DNA of 64,000 bases from Daphnia carinata. Taxonomy: Eukaryota > Arthropoda > Branchiopoda > Diplostraca > Daphniidae. Shown in pieces: positions 14,001 to 24,270 of this stretch. The position numbers and the translations under genes were made by a program. Position 1 is the stretch's first letter, and each line of letters opens with the position of its first letter. The stretch covers positions 2,975,679 through 3,039,678 of the forward strand of contig NC_081338.1 in the NCBI RefSeq assembly GCF_022539665.2. The letters run 5' to 3'. The notes beneath the pieces are model-generated. The model was given only the letters and a program-made list of their open reading frames with translations. It searched no databases and was not told the DNA's origin.

Positions 14001-15627
14001 CTATACACTCGGAGAACTTTCTTTCCCTTCTTTTCTTTTTCTTCTTTTGCCGTTTTGGCCTTTTGTTCCCAGTATGTGTGACGATGGCAGCAGGCCGGAG
14101 GAGGCGGCGATGCATACGGAAACGTGTTATAGTTTGATTCGCGCTCGGCTGCTCTGCCGCTGCTGCTGACGAAGAGCATGTCTTTGCCGTTCGCTTAACA
14201 TATAAAAGAAAAGAAAAAAAAACTCTTTCCCTCTTTATACGGCGCTGCTATGGTGTTGCGACGCTGTTGGAATTTCTCATTTCCTATTCACTATAAAAGA
14301 CATGCACACGTATATATCAAATTGTGTCTCTGTTTCATCGCGTATATGCGCAGATCGCTCGCTATTTATTTCCATCGCAGTCATAACACATCAGAGACTA
14401 TAAGCGAGGCACAATTATTGCCACCAACGACGCATCAACACTCGGTGTCACGCTTTCGTTCACTTTCTCTTGATCTTTTTTTTTCGTGGGCGAACGGAAC
14501 GCGTTTCGCTCGGATGACGCTGTCGGGCGTTCCCGTGTCGATGTAAGCATTCAAACACGGTCGCTAGAAATGGAGCTGGAGCCTTTTCTTCTGATAATGT
14601 TGGGAGATTACATTTTCCGCTGACACGAATTCACTGATTGTCTTTCCTTTTGATGCCCGTGTCGATCGCTTCTTCCTCATTTCACCTGGTTCCAATTCGC
14701 CGTTTGCCACCTTTTTATTAGAGATCTTGTGGTATTTAAATGTAGGATGCAAAGTGTTGAGTACTTTCTTCTGATTTTTCACGCCCCGACTGGTGTTGTT
14801 CGCTATTCATAAAAACAAAATACTATTTGTATGGTGTAATTTTAGAAGGAGTTTCATATCTTCACAACTGGTGACATTTATTTACAAATGCAAGCTACCT
14901 AGCGTCATGAGCCGCCCACGAATTGCTTTTGCAGCCTTTTTTGAAGCTAAATAAATCAATAGCGAGGTCCAAATGTCGGAAGGTGATCATTGATGTAATA
15001 GTGGAGTCCAAAGAGAATTCTCATATCGAAATGTCAAGCACGTATAGTGCGTAATGTGTACAGTATACGTAATACGTATTTTTATACATATCTCAAGAGA
15101 AGAAATGAGAATGACACACGGTCTTACGTCTGGACAACATAACACAAAAGAAAGGGATTCCAGTTATATCCAACAAGGAAGATACATGGAAGAAGGAAGA
15201 TAGAGCAAGGGGGAGGATTGATCTACTGCGGATGCATCGTGGCGTGTGATGCAACTCCTCCACATTAGCGCAATGGCGTTCCGTTTTTTTTTCTCTATCT
15301 TCGCATTCGCTTTTTTGTCCTCGACTACGTACGTTTGAGAAAGAGCCGTAGAAGAGACCAAAAGAGAGCCTGAATGTCAAAGAAATATAAAAGCGAAGAA
15401 AGGGACGGTTCCATGCTTGCATGATCGCGTTTCTATGATTTGTGCAATAGATCCAAGTTCTCCGCCCCATACAGCCATGTCGCCTTCTGTGTTGTTGAGA
15501 TCCACCTTTATTTCTTACAAGAATGCCGCGTCTGAGCTATTGAGAATTAACTAGGCTTTCCGAAGATTTTACCGCAGAGTATCGTATTGAGGGCATCATG
15601 TATAAGTGGATGCAATTCATGGATTTC

Positions 15628-16252
15628 GATTCAGCTATTAGTTTTCTCGATACACCAGCCATTTTTTATATAAAAGAAAAGAAAGTGCTATTAGCGCTCT
15701 TAATTTTTTTTGCGTTGTAGCGTACTGGCGCGCTAGTATTGTGAAATATTCGCTGTATTTAAAAAACGGATGACTTGATGAAAAAATAACATTTTCCCCA
15801 GAATCAGCATCTAATTTCGAGTACATCCTGTGATATTCAATCAATTCTAATGAATGATAGTTTTTACTGAAAAAAAATTTAAGCCCGACAAAAAATAAGC
15901 CCGACAAAAAAATAAGCCCGACTTTTTTATCTTTTGGTTTTTGACGTTTAATTTTAAAACTATAAGGGCAATTGAAAAATAAACTTGATTTCCGCAATTA
16001 GATTTCAATTCTGAATCGGAATCATTCATTTTAAGCCAAATTTGAAATTTGCCCAAAAATGAAAAAGTGCAAAGGCTATAGCCTTACCACTTTTGTCAAA
16101 ATCGGCCAAAAACGACATTTCTTGGAATTCGATGAAATCCACACAGTATAATGAAAATTGAACGCTGATTTCGCTTCAGCTATTGGTTTTCTCGTTACAC
16201 CAGCCATTTTTTATATAAAAGAAAAGGAAGTGCTATTACAGCTCTTAATTTA
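15628..16252 (+). repeat. Direct repeat pair (about 80 bp) around a short tandem array
   Basis: The segment 15628-15709 recurs as a close direct copy at 16174-16252. Both share the motif caccagccattttttatat followed by aaagaaaag and a gtgctatta element. Between them, at about 15880-15925, the unit aagcccgac plus an A-run occurs three times in tandem. The pair may be the ends of a small decayed element or a local duplication. No coding capacity was seen. Confidence 0.6.
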
Positions 16253-16255
16253 AAT

Positions 16256-16490
16256 GGAAAGTTAACAGTTAATAGTAATAATAATTAAGTTAAGTAAGCA
16301 GAATATAACAAAATAATTATTTTTTAGTTATATTTTAATCGAATAAATTTATTAATTAAAAAAATTATAAATTTATATGGCTAGAATGCGTAAAATTGTA
16401 TTTAGTAAATTAAATAGAAATCTGGCCGATAGATGGCCATAGCTGTAAAAAAGAAAAAAAACAGCCGAAATTAAAAAAAAAAAAAGGCTG
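16256..16490 (+). repeat. AT-rich dispersed repeat, copy 1 (foldback/MITE family)
   Basis: This AT-rich stretch begins gaaagttaacagttaatagt and ends with ggccatagctgtaaaaaaga. The same succession of words occurs at 18352-18560, inverted at 18566-18700, and partly at 27896-28010. This copy lacks the second, inverted half seen at 18.35-18.70 kb. It has no coding capacity and behaves like a short non-autonomous element. Confidence 0.6.
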
Positions 16491-16779
16491 ATATTTTTTT
16501 TTGGGGGGTAAAACTTACCCATTTGGCAACCCAAGTGTGCATATGTTTTTCTTTGACAATTATTTTATTTTGCTACTATGTTTGGTAAACTGTAATTATG
16601 CCCAATATTTTTGTGTTTGCATTTTAGGTGCACTCTTAGATGATCTATACCTGATCCTGTGTTCTAAAGTGATCTGCTTTCACAGCTACATTTCTGAGTT
16701 CTTATCCGTTGGTCTATGGTTCTGAATTGAGGCAGGCGTATCTATTATGCTGTGTCACTAAGTATTATAGGGAAGGGAA

Positions 16780-17380
16780 CAACTGAAGTTGATTGAAATC
16801 TAATCTGATTCTCCTGATATCCATCTCAACAGGTTTTTATTTGCTTTTCAACATCCATTTCATAGTGGGACATGTGGCTTTGATTAACATTGCCATAAAG
16901 ACTGCCGAAAATGGGTGTGGTACGGAAACCCAGAAATGGCATGAGTTCAACATTGAACATGGATTAGGTATTTCTCGATTTTATATCTATCGAAAAAGTA
17001 TTTTTAATGCTATTATTTTGCATTCACAGAATTTTAGCGGTGGATCAAGTCAAGTCTGGAAGTGTTACAGGATGGAAGAGTCGGCCTACAGTTGAAAAAA
17101 CACTGAGAGTGCATTACCGTTAAGGTATGAGGTAAAGTAATAGAGTAATGCAAATTGTCTAATGAGAAGTATCATGTTATGTTATTGAATCCTGTATAAC
17201 AGCAATCCTTTATGGTTCTGTCACAGCTAGAAGCCTCAAATAATTCTGCTTCTCTGGCTAAAGAACATCTTGTACTTTATGTTCAGAGTGTTGGTGAAAC
17301 TGGGTACTTAAATAGCCCTAAAGATCTTTCACTTCACTGGCATTGCAGCGATGAACATCATACATGGACTCTTTAGGTAT
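16780..17380 (+). pseudogene. Fragment of an unrecognised intron-containing gene
   Basis: Two or three exon-like blocks can be read. The first covers roughly 16850-16968 and includes AIKTAENGCGTETQKWHEF. It may be spliced to 17038-17122, where an acceptor-like ttttag is followed by residues such as DQVKSGSVTGWKSRPTVEKT and a stop. The next, at about 17227-17379, follows a tcacag acceptor and reads HLVLYVQSVGETGYLN before a stop. Amino-acid composition is ordinary rather than low-complexity, and plausible GT-AG borders are present, so these look like real exon remnants. I do not recognise the family. Lack of a start, in-frame stops and the repeat-rich setting suggest a partial or decayed copy. 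Confidence 0.35.
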
Positions 17381-17589
17381 GAAAGGAATTTTCTTCAAAT
17401 AATTTTGAATTTATGATGAAGCATTTCTCCTCTTTTTTGCCAACCATGTCTGATCTACAAAAAAAAATTATCCAATAGGAAAGGATTTTCATCATACTGG
17501 GAACACAACTATCAACAATGCAAAATTCTACAGGTGCTATTTTATCATTCAAGAACCTTATACAATGATGTTCATCTGCAATTTGTATG

Positions 17590-18132
17590 TCCTATCCAAA
17601 GCTTCTGCCAGAAGTTGAATCTATGAGTCATGTAAGTCACATGAGCAACAATTGATATGCTTAATATTGTTGTTTTTCTTTTCCCAATATAGGTTAATAG
17701 TAACATTGGATCTGAAAAGATTCTTGGTTGGGGCAAGACACTGATTAAATTGTAATGATTGCATAGATGACATGACATTTCTATACTTCATTCGGATTCC
17801 CTAGACGGTATTTGATATTTTAAAAATTGAAGTGCATATCTGGGCTCCCTTCCTTTCCGTAACCCCGTTTCCCCTTGACTCGTAATAAGCCCGTAGGGGG
17901 TCATGCCCCTACTGTACGGTATATATAAAAACAACATATACCGAGGTTTGGAGGGCTCTGACCGGAAAGGGGACGTGGGGGTCCTCATAGTTCGATGATG
18001 TGTTCACGGAGGGCTATGTCGCTACCCACAAATCCGAATTAAAGGTTAATCGCTCCTGTAAAAATGTTCCATTTCTTCGGCTCTTCTTCCGGCTTCTCTT
18101 AGCCAAGCACCGGGTAATCTCCCCGGTGGGTC
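17590..18132 (+). repeat. Diverged extra copy of palindrome-arm sequence (repeat A, copy 1)
   Basis: This segment is a diverged direct copy of 23148-23711 in the left palindrome arm. Shared landmarks are aagcttctg-cagaag, gatctgaaaag, cttggttggggcaag and the GC-rich core beginning gaagtgcatatctgggctcc at 17829. The core ends in the hairpin caccgggtaatctccccggtg (18108-18128). Divergence is much greater than between the two palindrome arms, so this is an older copy. A peptide-like frame on the minus strand of the core is shared by all three copies but has no features suggesting a protein. Confidence 0.7.
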
Positions 18133-18136
18133 AACC

Positions 18137-18330
18137 ATAACGACTTTATATTACTCAAACATATTATTTATACCTAAAACAAGCAATCATTCTAATTGTT
18201 ATAAGAACGGTTTGAATAATATAAAGTCGTTGTTGTTTGTTGAGGTGTGAAAATAATACATAATAACAACTTTATATTACTCAAACATATTGTTTATACC
18301 TGAAAAGCAATTATTGCTATTATTATCATT
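18137..18330 (+). repeat. Tandem AT-rich motif repeats
   Basis: The 25-bp word taacga/taacaa-ctttatattactcaaacatat followed by tatacct occurs at about 18138 and again at about 18263 in the same orientation. It returns inverted at about 18755 and direct at about 18825, and in the right arm at about 27735 and 27800. It looks like the terminal part of a short transposable element. Confidence 0.55.
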
Positions 18331-18351
18331 GCTACAAAATGCAGTTCAGAA

Positions 18352-18700
18352 TGAAAAGTTAATAGTTAATATCAATAATAATTAAGTTAAGTACGTAGAA
18401 TATAACAAAATTATTATTGTATAGTTATATTTTAATGAAATAAAGTTATTAATTTATAAAAATTATATATTTATATGGCTAGAATTCGTAAAGTTGTACT
18501 TAAAAAATTAAGTAGGAATCTGGCCGATAGATGACCATAGCTGTAAAAAAGAAAAAAAAGGCCGAAATTTTTCTTTTTTACAGCTATGGCCATCTATACG
18601 TTAAAATATAACTATACAATAATTCCTTTGTTATATTCTACTTACTTAACTTAATTATTATTACTTTTAACTATTAACTTTCCATTTTGTGCTGCAGCAA
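18352..18700. repeat. Foldback (MITE-like) element
   Basis: The segment 18352-18560 is followed by its own diverged inverted copy at about 18566-18700. The centre is a near-perfect hairpin: gccatagctgtaaaaaag-type sequence on one side and cttttttacagctatggcc on the other, with a few bases between. The left half carries about 90 extra bases. There is no open frame. The left boundary of the large palindrome (18601) falls inside this element, so the element may have taken part in forming the inversion (inference). Confidence 0.65.
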
Positions 18701-19034
18701 TTATAATGAACGTAATTCTAATAGCAATGAGAATAATTGCTTGTTCTAGGTATAAATCATATGTTTGAGTAATATAAAGTCATTATTGGTCATTGGTTGT
18801 TGCGATGTGAAAATAATACACAATAACGTCTTTATATTACTCAAACATATTAATTTTCTTAAGTTAAATTTTCATTTGGATAAGTACTTTAAATGTTTAA
18901 AAACATTTAGTTTGTGGCGGATAAAATTTCTCGTAATGACTTTTGCGTCCACAAGAGACGCCTTAAACCGTGGCTCATCGGAAAGTTTTTTTTCAGGCAT
19001 ATTTTTAGATTGGCTTAACGCGTGTAGTCTTCTG

Positions 19035-21093
19035 CAGCCATTCCACTTCTAGGGATATTACCCTACTTAGGGGGATTTAAGGAAAATTTTTGGAATCTAG
19101 GGTGCAGTTATGGAAATCTAGGGTTTCCGGGATTATCCAGGGCCTATTTAATTTTCTGGGGATTTCTCGGGATTTTGAGATTTTTGGCCAAACCGCTGTA
19201 GCTTTTGGCGCTTCTATGCAACTTCAAAAGTAAAATGTTCCTCAATAAGAGCCACCAAGCGGACAATGGTGAACGGTACGCTTTTCAGAAAGTAACACTG
19301 ACTAGGATACACCACGAACTCCATTTGATCCTCCAAACGTCTGTGCCAAACATCGCACGCCGAATTTTTTAAGACTCAAGTCTCCGACTGAATTTCTGAC
19401 AAGCACTTGACCTCAATTGCAAAAGCTGGGGAGAGTTCCTTGAATATATACGTAGGAATTACGAATCTATTTTGTTCAACCATGATGAACAATTTGTTGT
19501 TGAGACATGATGAACCCGAGGCCTCTCACACAATTTTGTTATCTAGGTGAGCAACACACTGTTCATTGGGAAACGCTGTGATTCTCTTGAGGCTTTATAA
19601 CGTTAAAAGTTCGATGACAATTATTTTTGGAAAAAACCATATCTTTATTGCTTAACTAAACAAATATGATGGGGCAATCCGATGGTTTTATTTCCATAGC
19701 CAATTTAAATTTTTCTGGTAACTTGTTTGGCTTTGACGGGCACTGGTTAATTGCTTTAAAAATGTGTTCGATTTAATACTGTTCTAAAATAAATAAAATG
19801 GGTTATTTTATTTTTTTATTTACATTTATAAAAATAATAAAAAAAATTTTTGAAGCAATGGCGTCTATAAGAACCGAACACGGACAGTCGACGTATGATC
19901 TCAGTGCTATACCACAGCGCCCTATCACAGCGCGACACCACTATTAGTCACATATTATATAGTTCCGGTATTAGAACGAAGGTCGATGAAAAATAAATTT
20001 GTTTGAGATGTGCGGTCCTGGCACAGTGGTTACCACCTTCGCTTCGCATTCTGAAGGCCCCGGGTTCAAGTCCCGACACCGCCAATTTCCCCCCCTCCCT
20101 TTCCCTCCAAATCTTCATTCAAGATACGCAAGATTCATCGGATTACGCAAGCTTCTACAACAGATTAAGACGCAAGATTCTACGCCTTCAAGAAAGAAAA
20201 AAAGAAGAGAGAAAACAAGAAGAAAGAAAAGAGAAAAAAGAAGAGCCATGCCTACTATAAAGGGGCTAAATGGCACACCAAAAAAAAGCCTTGCCAGGCT
20301 AAAATTGGCAAAAATAGCCTTGCCAGGCTAAAAATCGATCTGTAGTACTGTTCACTACCTTGAAGATCGAACCACAAGCTGAAAAGGTAGAGAAGCTTAT
20401 CAGGTGATCGTTGAACGTAGGCTGTTCGTTAGCCTCCGATCCCACGGATCAAACTGAAAGACGGGATCTCGATCATTTTTGGATGCATTTTTGTGCAGCA
20501 TCTTATCATCGCGAAAATAGCATTGGCTGTCACAGCGACAGTCACTGGCGGATATGTGACCCAATTCGCTGAAAACCCGTAAGTTTTTGTATCTAACAAG
20601 CCTAGTTTTGTTGTTGATGAAAGAGTGGTTTTGTAAGTAGAGCCAATGTTGAGAAGAAGTGAGAATGTTTGGAGAATGTTTGGTAATATTATTTATTGAA
20701 CAAGAAAACTATATATAAGCTACATAACAATATAACAATATAACAAGCTATATATAAGAGTTCAAGAATCTAGCCTCAGTCATTCTACCGTAAGCTGGCC
20801 ACGCGTGGCGCTAGGTTCCACTTTCCACTGTTTTTCCCACACATTTCAATTCGTTACCAAACAGTGGAAAGTGGAGCTCGGTTTGGGGTATTACGCCCCT
20901 CTGGCAATGCACAATACTGTTTTAGGCGCTGGAGGTATTGCGCGCTGACAGGCCGTTATTATAGTAGGCCATGTGAGTATGCCATGAAAGTAACAGGGAT
21001 TTTTCTGGGGATTTTATTTTTTTTAAATAGGGATTTATGTCCCCAGTCTGGCAACGTTCTAGGGATACCACTTTGCGGAAAGTGGAAACACTG
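19035..21093. mobile_element. Non-autonomous hAT-like DNA transposon
   Basis: A 2059-bp insertion interrupts the left palindrome arm. It is flanked by the 8-bp direct repeat gtcttctg (19027-19034 and 21094-21101). The right arm has one copy of this octamer at the matching place (27546-27553, as cagaagac) and no insertion. The ends are imperfect inverted repeats: CAGCCATTCCACTT on the left and CAGTGTTTCCACTT read inward from the right. An 8-bp duplication and CAG-starting termini are hallmarks of the hAT superfamily. No transposase frame is visible, so it would depend on an enzyme from elsewhere. Internal parts include a tRNA-derived SINE-like unit and a second inverted CCACTTTCCACTGTTT pair at about 20819-20876. 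Confidence 0.85.
20007..20250 (+). mobile_element. tRNA-derived SINE-like unit inside the hAT-like element
   Basis: The head at about 20009-20085 resembles a tRNA. It has an A-box-like tggcacagtgg, a B-box-like gggttcaagtccc and partly pairing ends (gcggt with accgc). The anticodon arm is not canonical because the loop is too long, so a working tRNA is unlikely. An unrelated body follows, and then an A/G-rich tail (about 20188-20246, runs of aagaaag and agaaaa). Head, body and purine-rich tail are the layout of a tRNA-derived SINE, which would be transcribed by RNA polymerase III. I could not define a target-site duplication. Confidence 0.5.
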
Positions 21094-21239
21094 GTCTTCT
21101 GTCTACCTTTACTCGCTAGATAGACCGTCCTCGCTAGATTTTACTTCTTGACCTCTCTATATAATGTTATTTGTTTCATTCTGTTCTACATTTTTTCTGT
21201 CCAGGGTCACAAAGTAAGTGTTTTCTTGTATTCCTAGTG

Positions 21240-23200
21240 TGATTACTTTAAACTATGGTTTTGTTTAACAGTGTGAAGGACATTTTGCCAGAGTGTCCAC
21301 AAGCTGGTGGGGGCGGCGGTAGTGGTCCGTTGACGTCACAAAGTAAGATGAAAATATCGAAACATGTATTCGAACTTAACTTCTTGGTGCTTTTTATAGT
21401 ATGGGGAAGGGGGACATTTCTCGAAGGATTGTCCACAAGAGGGTCGCGGTGGTGGTGGAAGTCGTACCTGCCATGAGATAAACAAAAAACAAAAAAAACA
21501 TCATTTTTAGTGCTCATTTTTAACGAAGAAGAGGGCAATATAGCAAGGGATTTTCCTCAAGGAGGAAGCATTGGTGGCAGCAACTGTTATGATGTAAACA
21601 TCAATTACATCTTCACAAAACTATTTTATGTTCCAGTGTTCATTGTTTTACTCCTAGTGTAATGAAGCTGACCACAGCTCGATAGGCTGCCCGAATCTCT
21701 TCAGTGAATTGACGGAAGATGGAAAGCCACATGAGCAATACATTCCAGAAGCTATGACATGCGATGAAAAGGAACTGTTTAAGGGCATTGTCTATGTGGG
21801 AACGCTTTAACAATTTTGATAAAGTCGTCCTCCATGTAAGCCATTTCTCGAAACTGTATTTTTTAAAAAATATCTATTATGTTTGCTTTAGGCTACAGGA
21901 AAAGATGTACTTCAATACATAACATCATTCGAAGAAGCCGGCCTGCATCAACTACTACTTCAAAACATTAAGAATTCTGGCTACATAAAACCAACACCTG
22001 TTCAGAAAGCTTCAGTTGTAGTTATTCTTGCCAAAAGAGGTTAATTGCTTGTGCGGTCACGGGGTCCGGAAAACGGTAATCCAACTAATTAACGCTGTGT
22101 AATTTTGAAACCTTGATGCCCTCGTACTGACTTGATTCGAATGGGTCGGTATGAACTGGGTAAGTTGAAGTAAAAGTAATTTTGAGTGGGCACGCCGGTG
22201 ATTGCGACTACTAAAAGGTCCAATTGCATCTAAGATACTCAACAAACCCTTCGTGATATTCGTTGATTAAGTCATCTAAAATTTTACATTTTTTCATGCA
22301 GGCGGTGTACTTGGTACCGGTTATGAACATATTGTTAGAACAAGGTGTTGTTGGTGCGTCTCATGCCATGGGGCAAAAGCCAGAAGTTGTAATTGTCGCA
22401 CCCACCCGTGAATTGGCCATTCAAATTCACCGTGAGGCGTGTAAATTCTCCTACAGTTCGGTTTTAAAGTCTGTGATTATATATGGAGGAACTCTCACGA
22501 GCCATCAGCGGTCAAATCTTCAAGCTGGGTGCAATATTTTTGTCGCAACCGCGGGGCGATTCAATGATTTTCTCGACCGTGAAGTATTTGACTTCTCGGG
22601 AGTCAGGTTTTAAATTTTGGACGAAGCTGATCGAATGCTTGATATGGATTTCGGTCCCTATGTTGAAAAAATTGTCAATCATCCAACGATGCATCCGAAA
22701 GTATGTCCTCGATTGCTTTTGAGTATGAGATTTGATTGATGTAATATTATTTGTTTCTCTGTAGGGAATCCGTCGTGTTTGTATGTTTTCGGCTACATTC
22801 CCAGATGAAGTGCAAGAGCTGGCTGCGACGTACATGAAAGACCACATATTCGTCACAACAGGCATTGTCGATGGCGACAATCCGCGTGTTGAACAGCTGT
22901 TTTTTCAGTGCTCGAAAAGAGATAAGAGAGCTAAGCTGATCAAAGTTTTACAAGATCTCGGTGGTGCCAAGACTATCCTTTTTGTCAACAGCAAAAAGAC
23001 CGCGGATTTCGTCGCTGCATTCTCGTGCAATAACCACTTACAAGTAAGAATCAAAACTGTTGGAATTGGGCAAAGTGTCTTAACTTTAAATGTCTAGTCT
23101 ACCAGCATCCATGGTGAGCGTAAACGAAAATCGTAAATGTCTCTTCTGAAGCTTCTGACAGAAGAATATGCTCGCAATCAACTCACGAATCATGTAAGGT
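21240..23200 (+). pseudogene. Vasa-like DEAD-box RNA helicase pseudogene, left-arm copy
   Basis: Three degenerate CCHC zinc knuckles with Gly-rich linkers lie at about 21270-21310, 21400-21475 and 21530-21590. A linker follows, then helicase motifs: the Q-motif region (GYIKPTPVQ), Walker A GSGKT (about 22064-22078), PTRELA, TAGR in place of TPGR, LDEADRML (about 22618) and FSATFP (about 22789). It ends near SIHGERK at about 23105. Introns remain at about 22079-22302 and 22703-22763, so this is a genomic duplicate and not a retrocopy. Defects include a frame break in the first knuckle (2 nt missing), a frameshift before ERFNNFDKVV, a frameshift just before Walker A, a TAA stop at 22611-22613 before LDEAD, and loss of the C-terminal helicase domain. 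The family (Vasa/DDX4) acts in germ granules; this copy cannot encode a working enzyme. Confidence 0.9.
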
Positions 23201-23404
23201 ATGAACTATATATATGAATTAAGAGTTTTTATGCCTAATGGTGTTTTACTGTCTTATTATAGATGAACAATAAATTTTGATCTGAAAAGGTTTCTTGGTT
23301 GGGGCAAGGTCCTGAATAAATTATTAGGTTTGGATACACTACATGGAATTTCCATACTTCATTCAGATTCTCAATTAAAAACGGTATTAAATTTTTCATA
23401 ATTT

Positions 23405-23711
23405 GAAGTGCATATCTGGGCTCCCTTCCTTTCCGTAGCCCCGTTTCCCCTTGACTCGTAATAAGCCCGTAGGGGGTCATGCCCCTACTGTACGGTATAT
23501 ATAAAAATAACATATACCGAGGTTTGGAGGGCTCTGGCCGGAAAGGGGACGTGGGGGTCCGCTTAGTCCGATGATGTGTTCACGGAGGGCGACGTGGCTG
23601 CCCACAAATCCGAACTAAAGGTTAATCGCTCCAGTAAAAATGTTCCATATCTTCGGCTCTTCTTCCGGCTTCTCTTAGCCAATCACCGGGTAATCTCCCC
23701 GGTGGGTCAAC
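23405..23711 (+). repeat. GC-rich structured repeat A, copy 2
   Basis: This is the same core as at 17829-18132 and is mirrored in the right arm. It contains opposed words (ctcccttcctttccg and ccggaaaggggacgtggggg) and ends with the hairpin caccgggtaatctccccggtg (23684-23704). It lies directly after the broken end of the helicase copy. It is probably a transposable-element fragment or the 3' end of one. I could not place it in a named family. Confidence 0.7.
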
Positions 23712-23781
23712 AAGGCAGTGTCTCCCCCTGCCTGGGTTGACGGCAACTTTTGAAAGGGCTATTGTGCCTTTTTAAAGTTGC
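23684..23781 (+). other. Three consecutive potential RNA hairpins
   Basis: Hairpin 1 is caccggg/ccccggtg at 23684-23704. Hairpin 2 at 23706-23741 has outer stem gtcaac/gttgac and inner stem aggcag/ctgcct. Hairpin 3 at 23743-23781 has stem gcaacttt/aaagttgc extended by aagg/cctt-type pairs. They abut almost without gaps. The mirrored set is at 24866-24963; the older copy of repeat A at 18108-18128 keeps only hairpin 1. Pairing is by inspection. Confidence 0.55.
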
Positions 23782-24117
23782 AAAAATAATTCTAATGTGC
23801 AGAGAATTGTCAATAAAATTTGTTTTATAAAATATTTTTTCCAAAATTCGTTTCTTTCATTGTCTGTTTTCGCTGTGTTTACACATTACATTTTTAAACT
23901 TTTTTTTTATTTAGCTTGCTCAATTTACTTTTATTGTTTTTGCCACCTTTGATGGTAAGCATTGTTTCCATTGGTTTATCGTTTATCTGTAAGTATTCAA
24001 TTATTATTTATTACACTCTTTGTCTACGTCTAATCTAAGTCTTCAACTTAGATTCAAGAAATAACGTGTAATACCTAGATATTTTCTGAAGTAATGTTGA
24101 AATTTTATTTTATTTTA

Positions 24118-24184
24118 CTCGTATGGGAACTGATCCCCAGACATTTAGCGTGCAACGCCGATACTCTAACATTGAGCCACGAGA
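24118..24184 (-). tRNA. Degenerate tRNA-like sequence (minus strand)
   Basis: Read on the minus strand it has a D-arm-like ggctcaatgttagagta, an anticodon-arm-like tcggcgttgcacgctaa and a T-arm-like ggggatcagttccc. The B box is altered and no acceptor stem pairs, so it is best regarded as a pseudo-tRNA or SINE head. Confidence 0.35.
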
Positions 24185-24270
24185 TATTTATTATCGCATA
24201 TCATATGTTATTGTCTAGGATGTTTTATGCAGTCCTTCACAACTATATGTTTATCTGTCTAATATTTTCA

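Larger units (their letters stand above)
1..15600. other. Gene-poor stretch with no supported gene
   Basis: I see no coding region I can support here. The open frames are short, rich in Lys/Arg/Phe/Ser from A/T homopolymers, and show no domain I recognise. The stretch holds scattered simple repeats and mononucleotide tracts: CA at 2727-2740, G at 2782-2795, GA at 4814-4833, C at 4997-5009, C then T at 10497-10519, TA at 11021-11042 and G at 11073-11087. A short AT-rich patch with repeated ttatgtta units lies near 8640-8710. It could be intergenic DNA or a long intron or upstream region of a gene outside the window; the sequence alone cannot decide. Confidence 0.6.
18601..24007 (+). repeat. 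Left arm of the large palindrome
   Basis: Position p in this arm pairs with position 48647-p in the right arm across 21094-24007, giving a symmetry centre of 24323.5. Outside the inserted 2067 bp (hAT-like element plus one target copy), pairing resumes from 19026 down to 18601. The inner part, which carries the vasa-like copy, is almost identical to the right arm; I noticed a single-base difference near 21230. The outer 430 bp show a few small indels. Arm length without the insertion is about 3.34 kb. The inner border lies at 24007, within sequence that also flanks the tRNA-like units of the spacer. Confidence 0.93.

Noticed and set aside
13787-14179. Overlapping frames of 116-122 codons on both strands.
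   Set aside because: Composition is dominated by Lys/Arg/Phe/Ser from A/T- and purine-rich tracts, both strands are open over the same bases, and no domain or splice structure is visible.
17829-18132. A conserved small protein, because all three copies of repeat A share an open frame containing YSRGMTPYGLITSQGE.
   Set aside because: The frame is short, lies antisense within a GC-rich structured repeat, and is shared simply because the DNA copies are similar; the start context and ends differ.
21240-23200. A functional vasa gene.
   Set aside because: There are at least two frameshifts, a stop before the DEAD box, altered knuckles and no C-terminal helicase domain.
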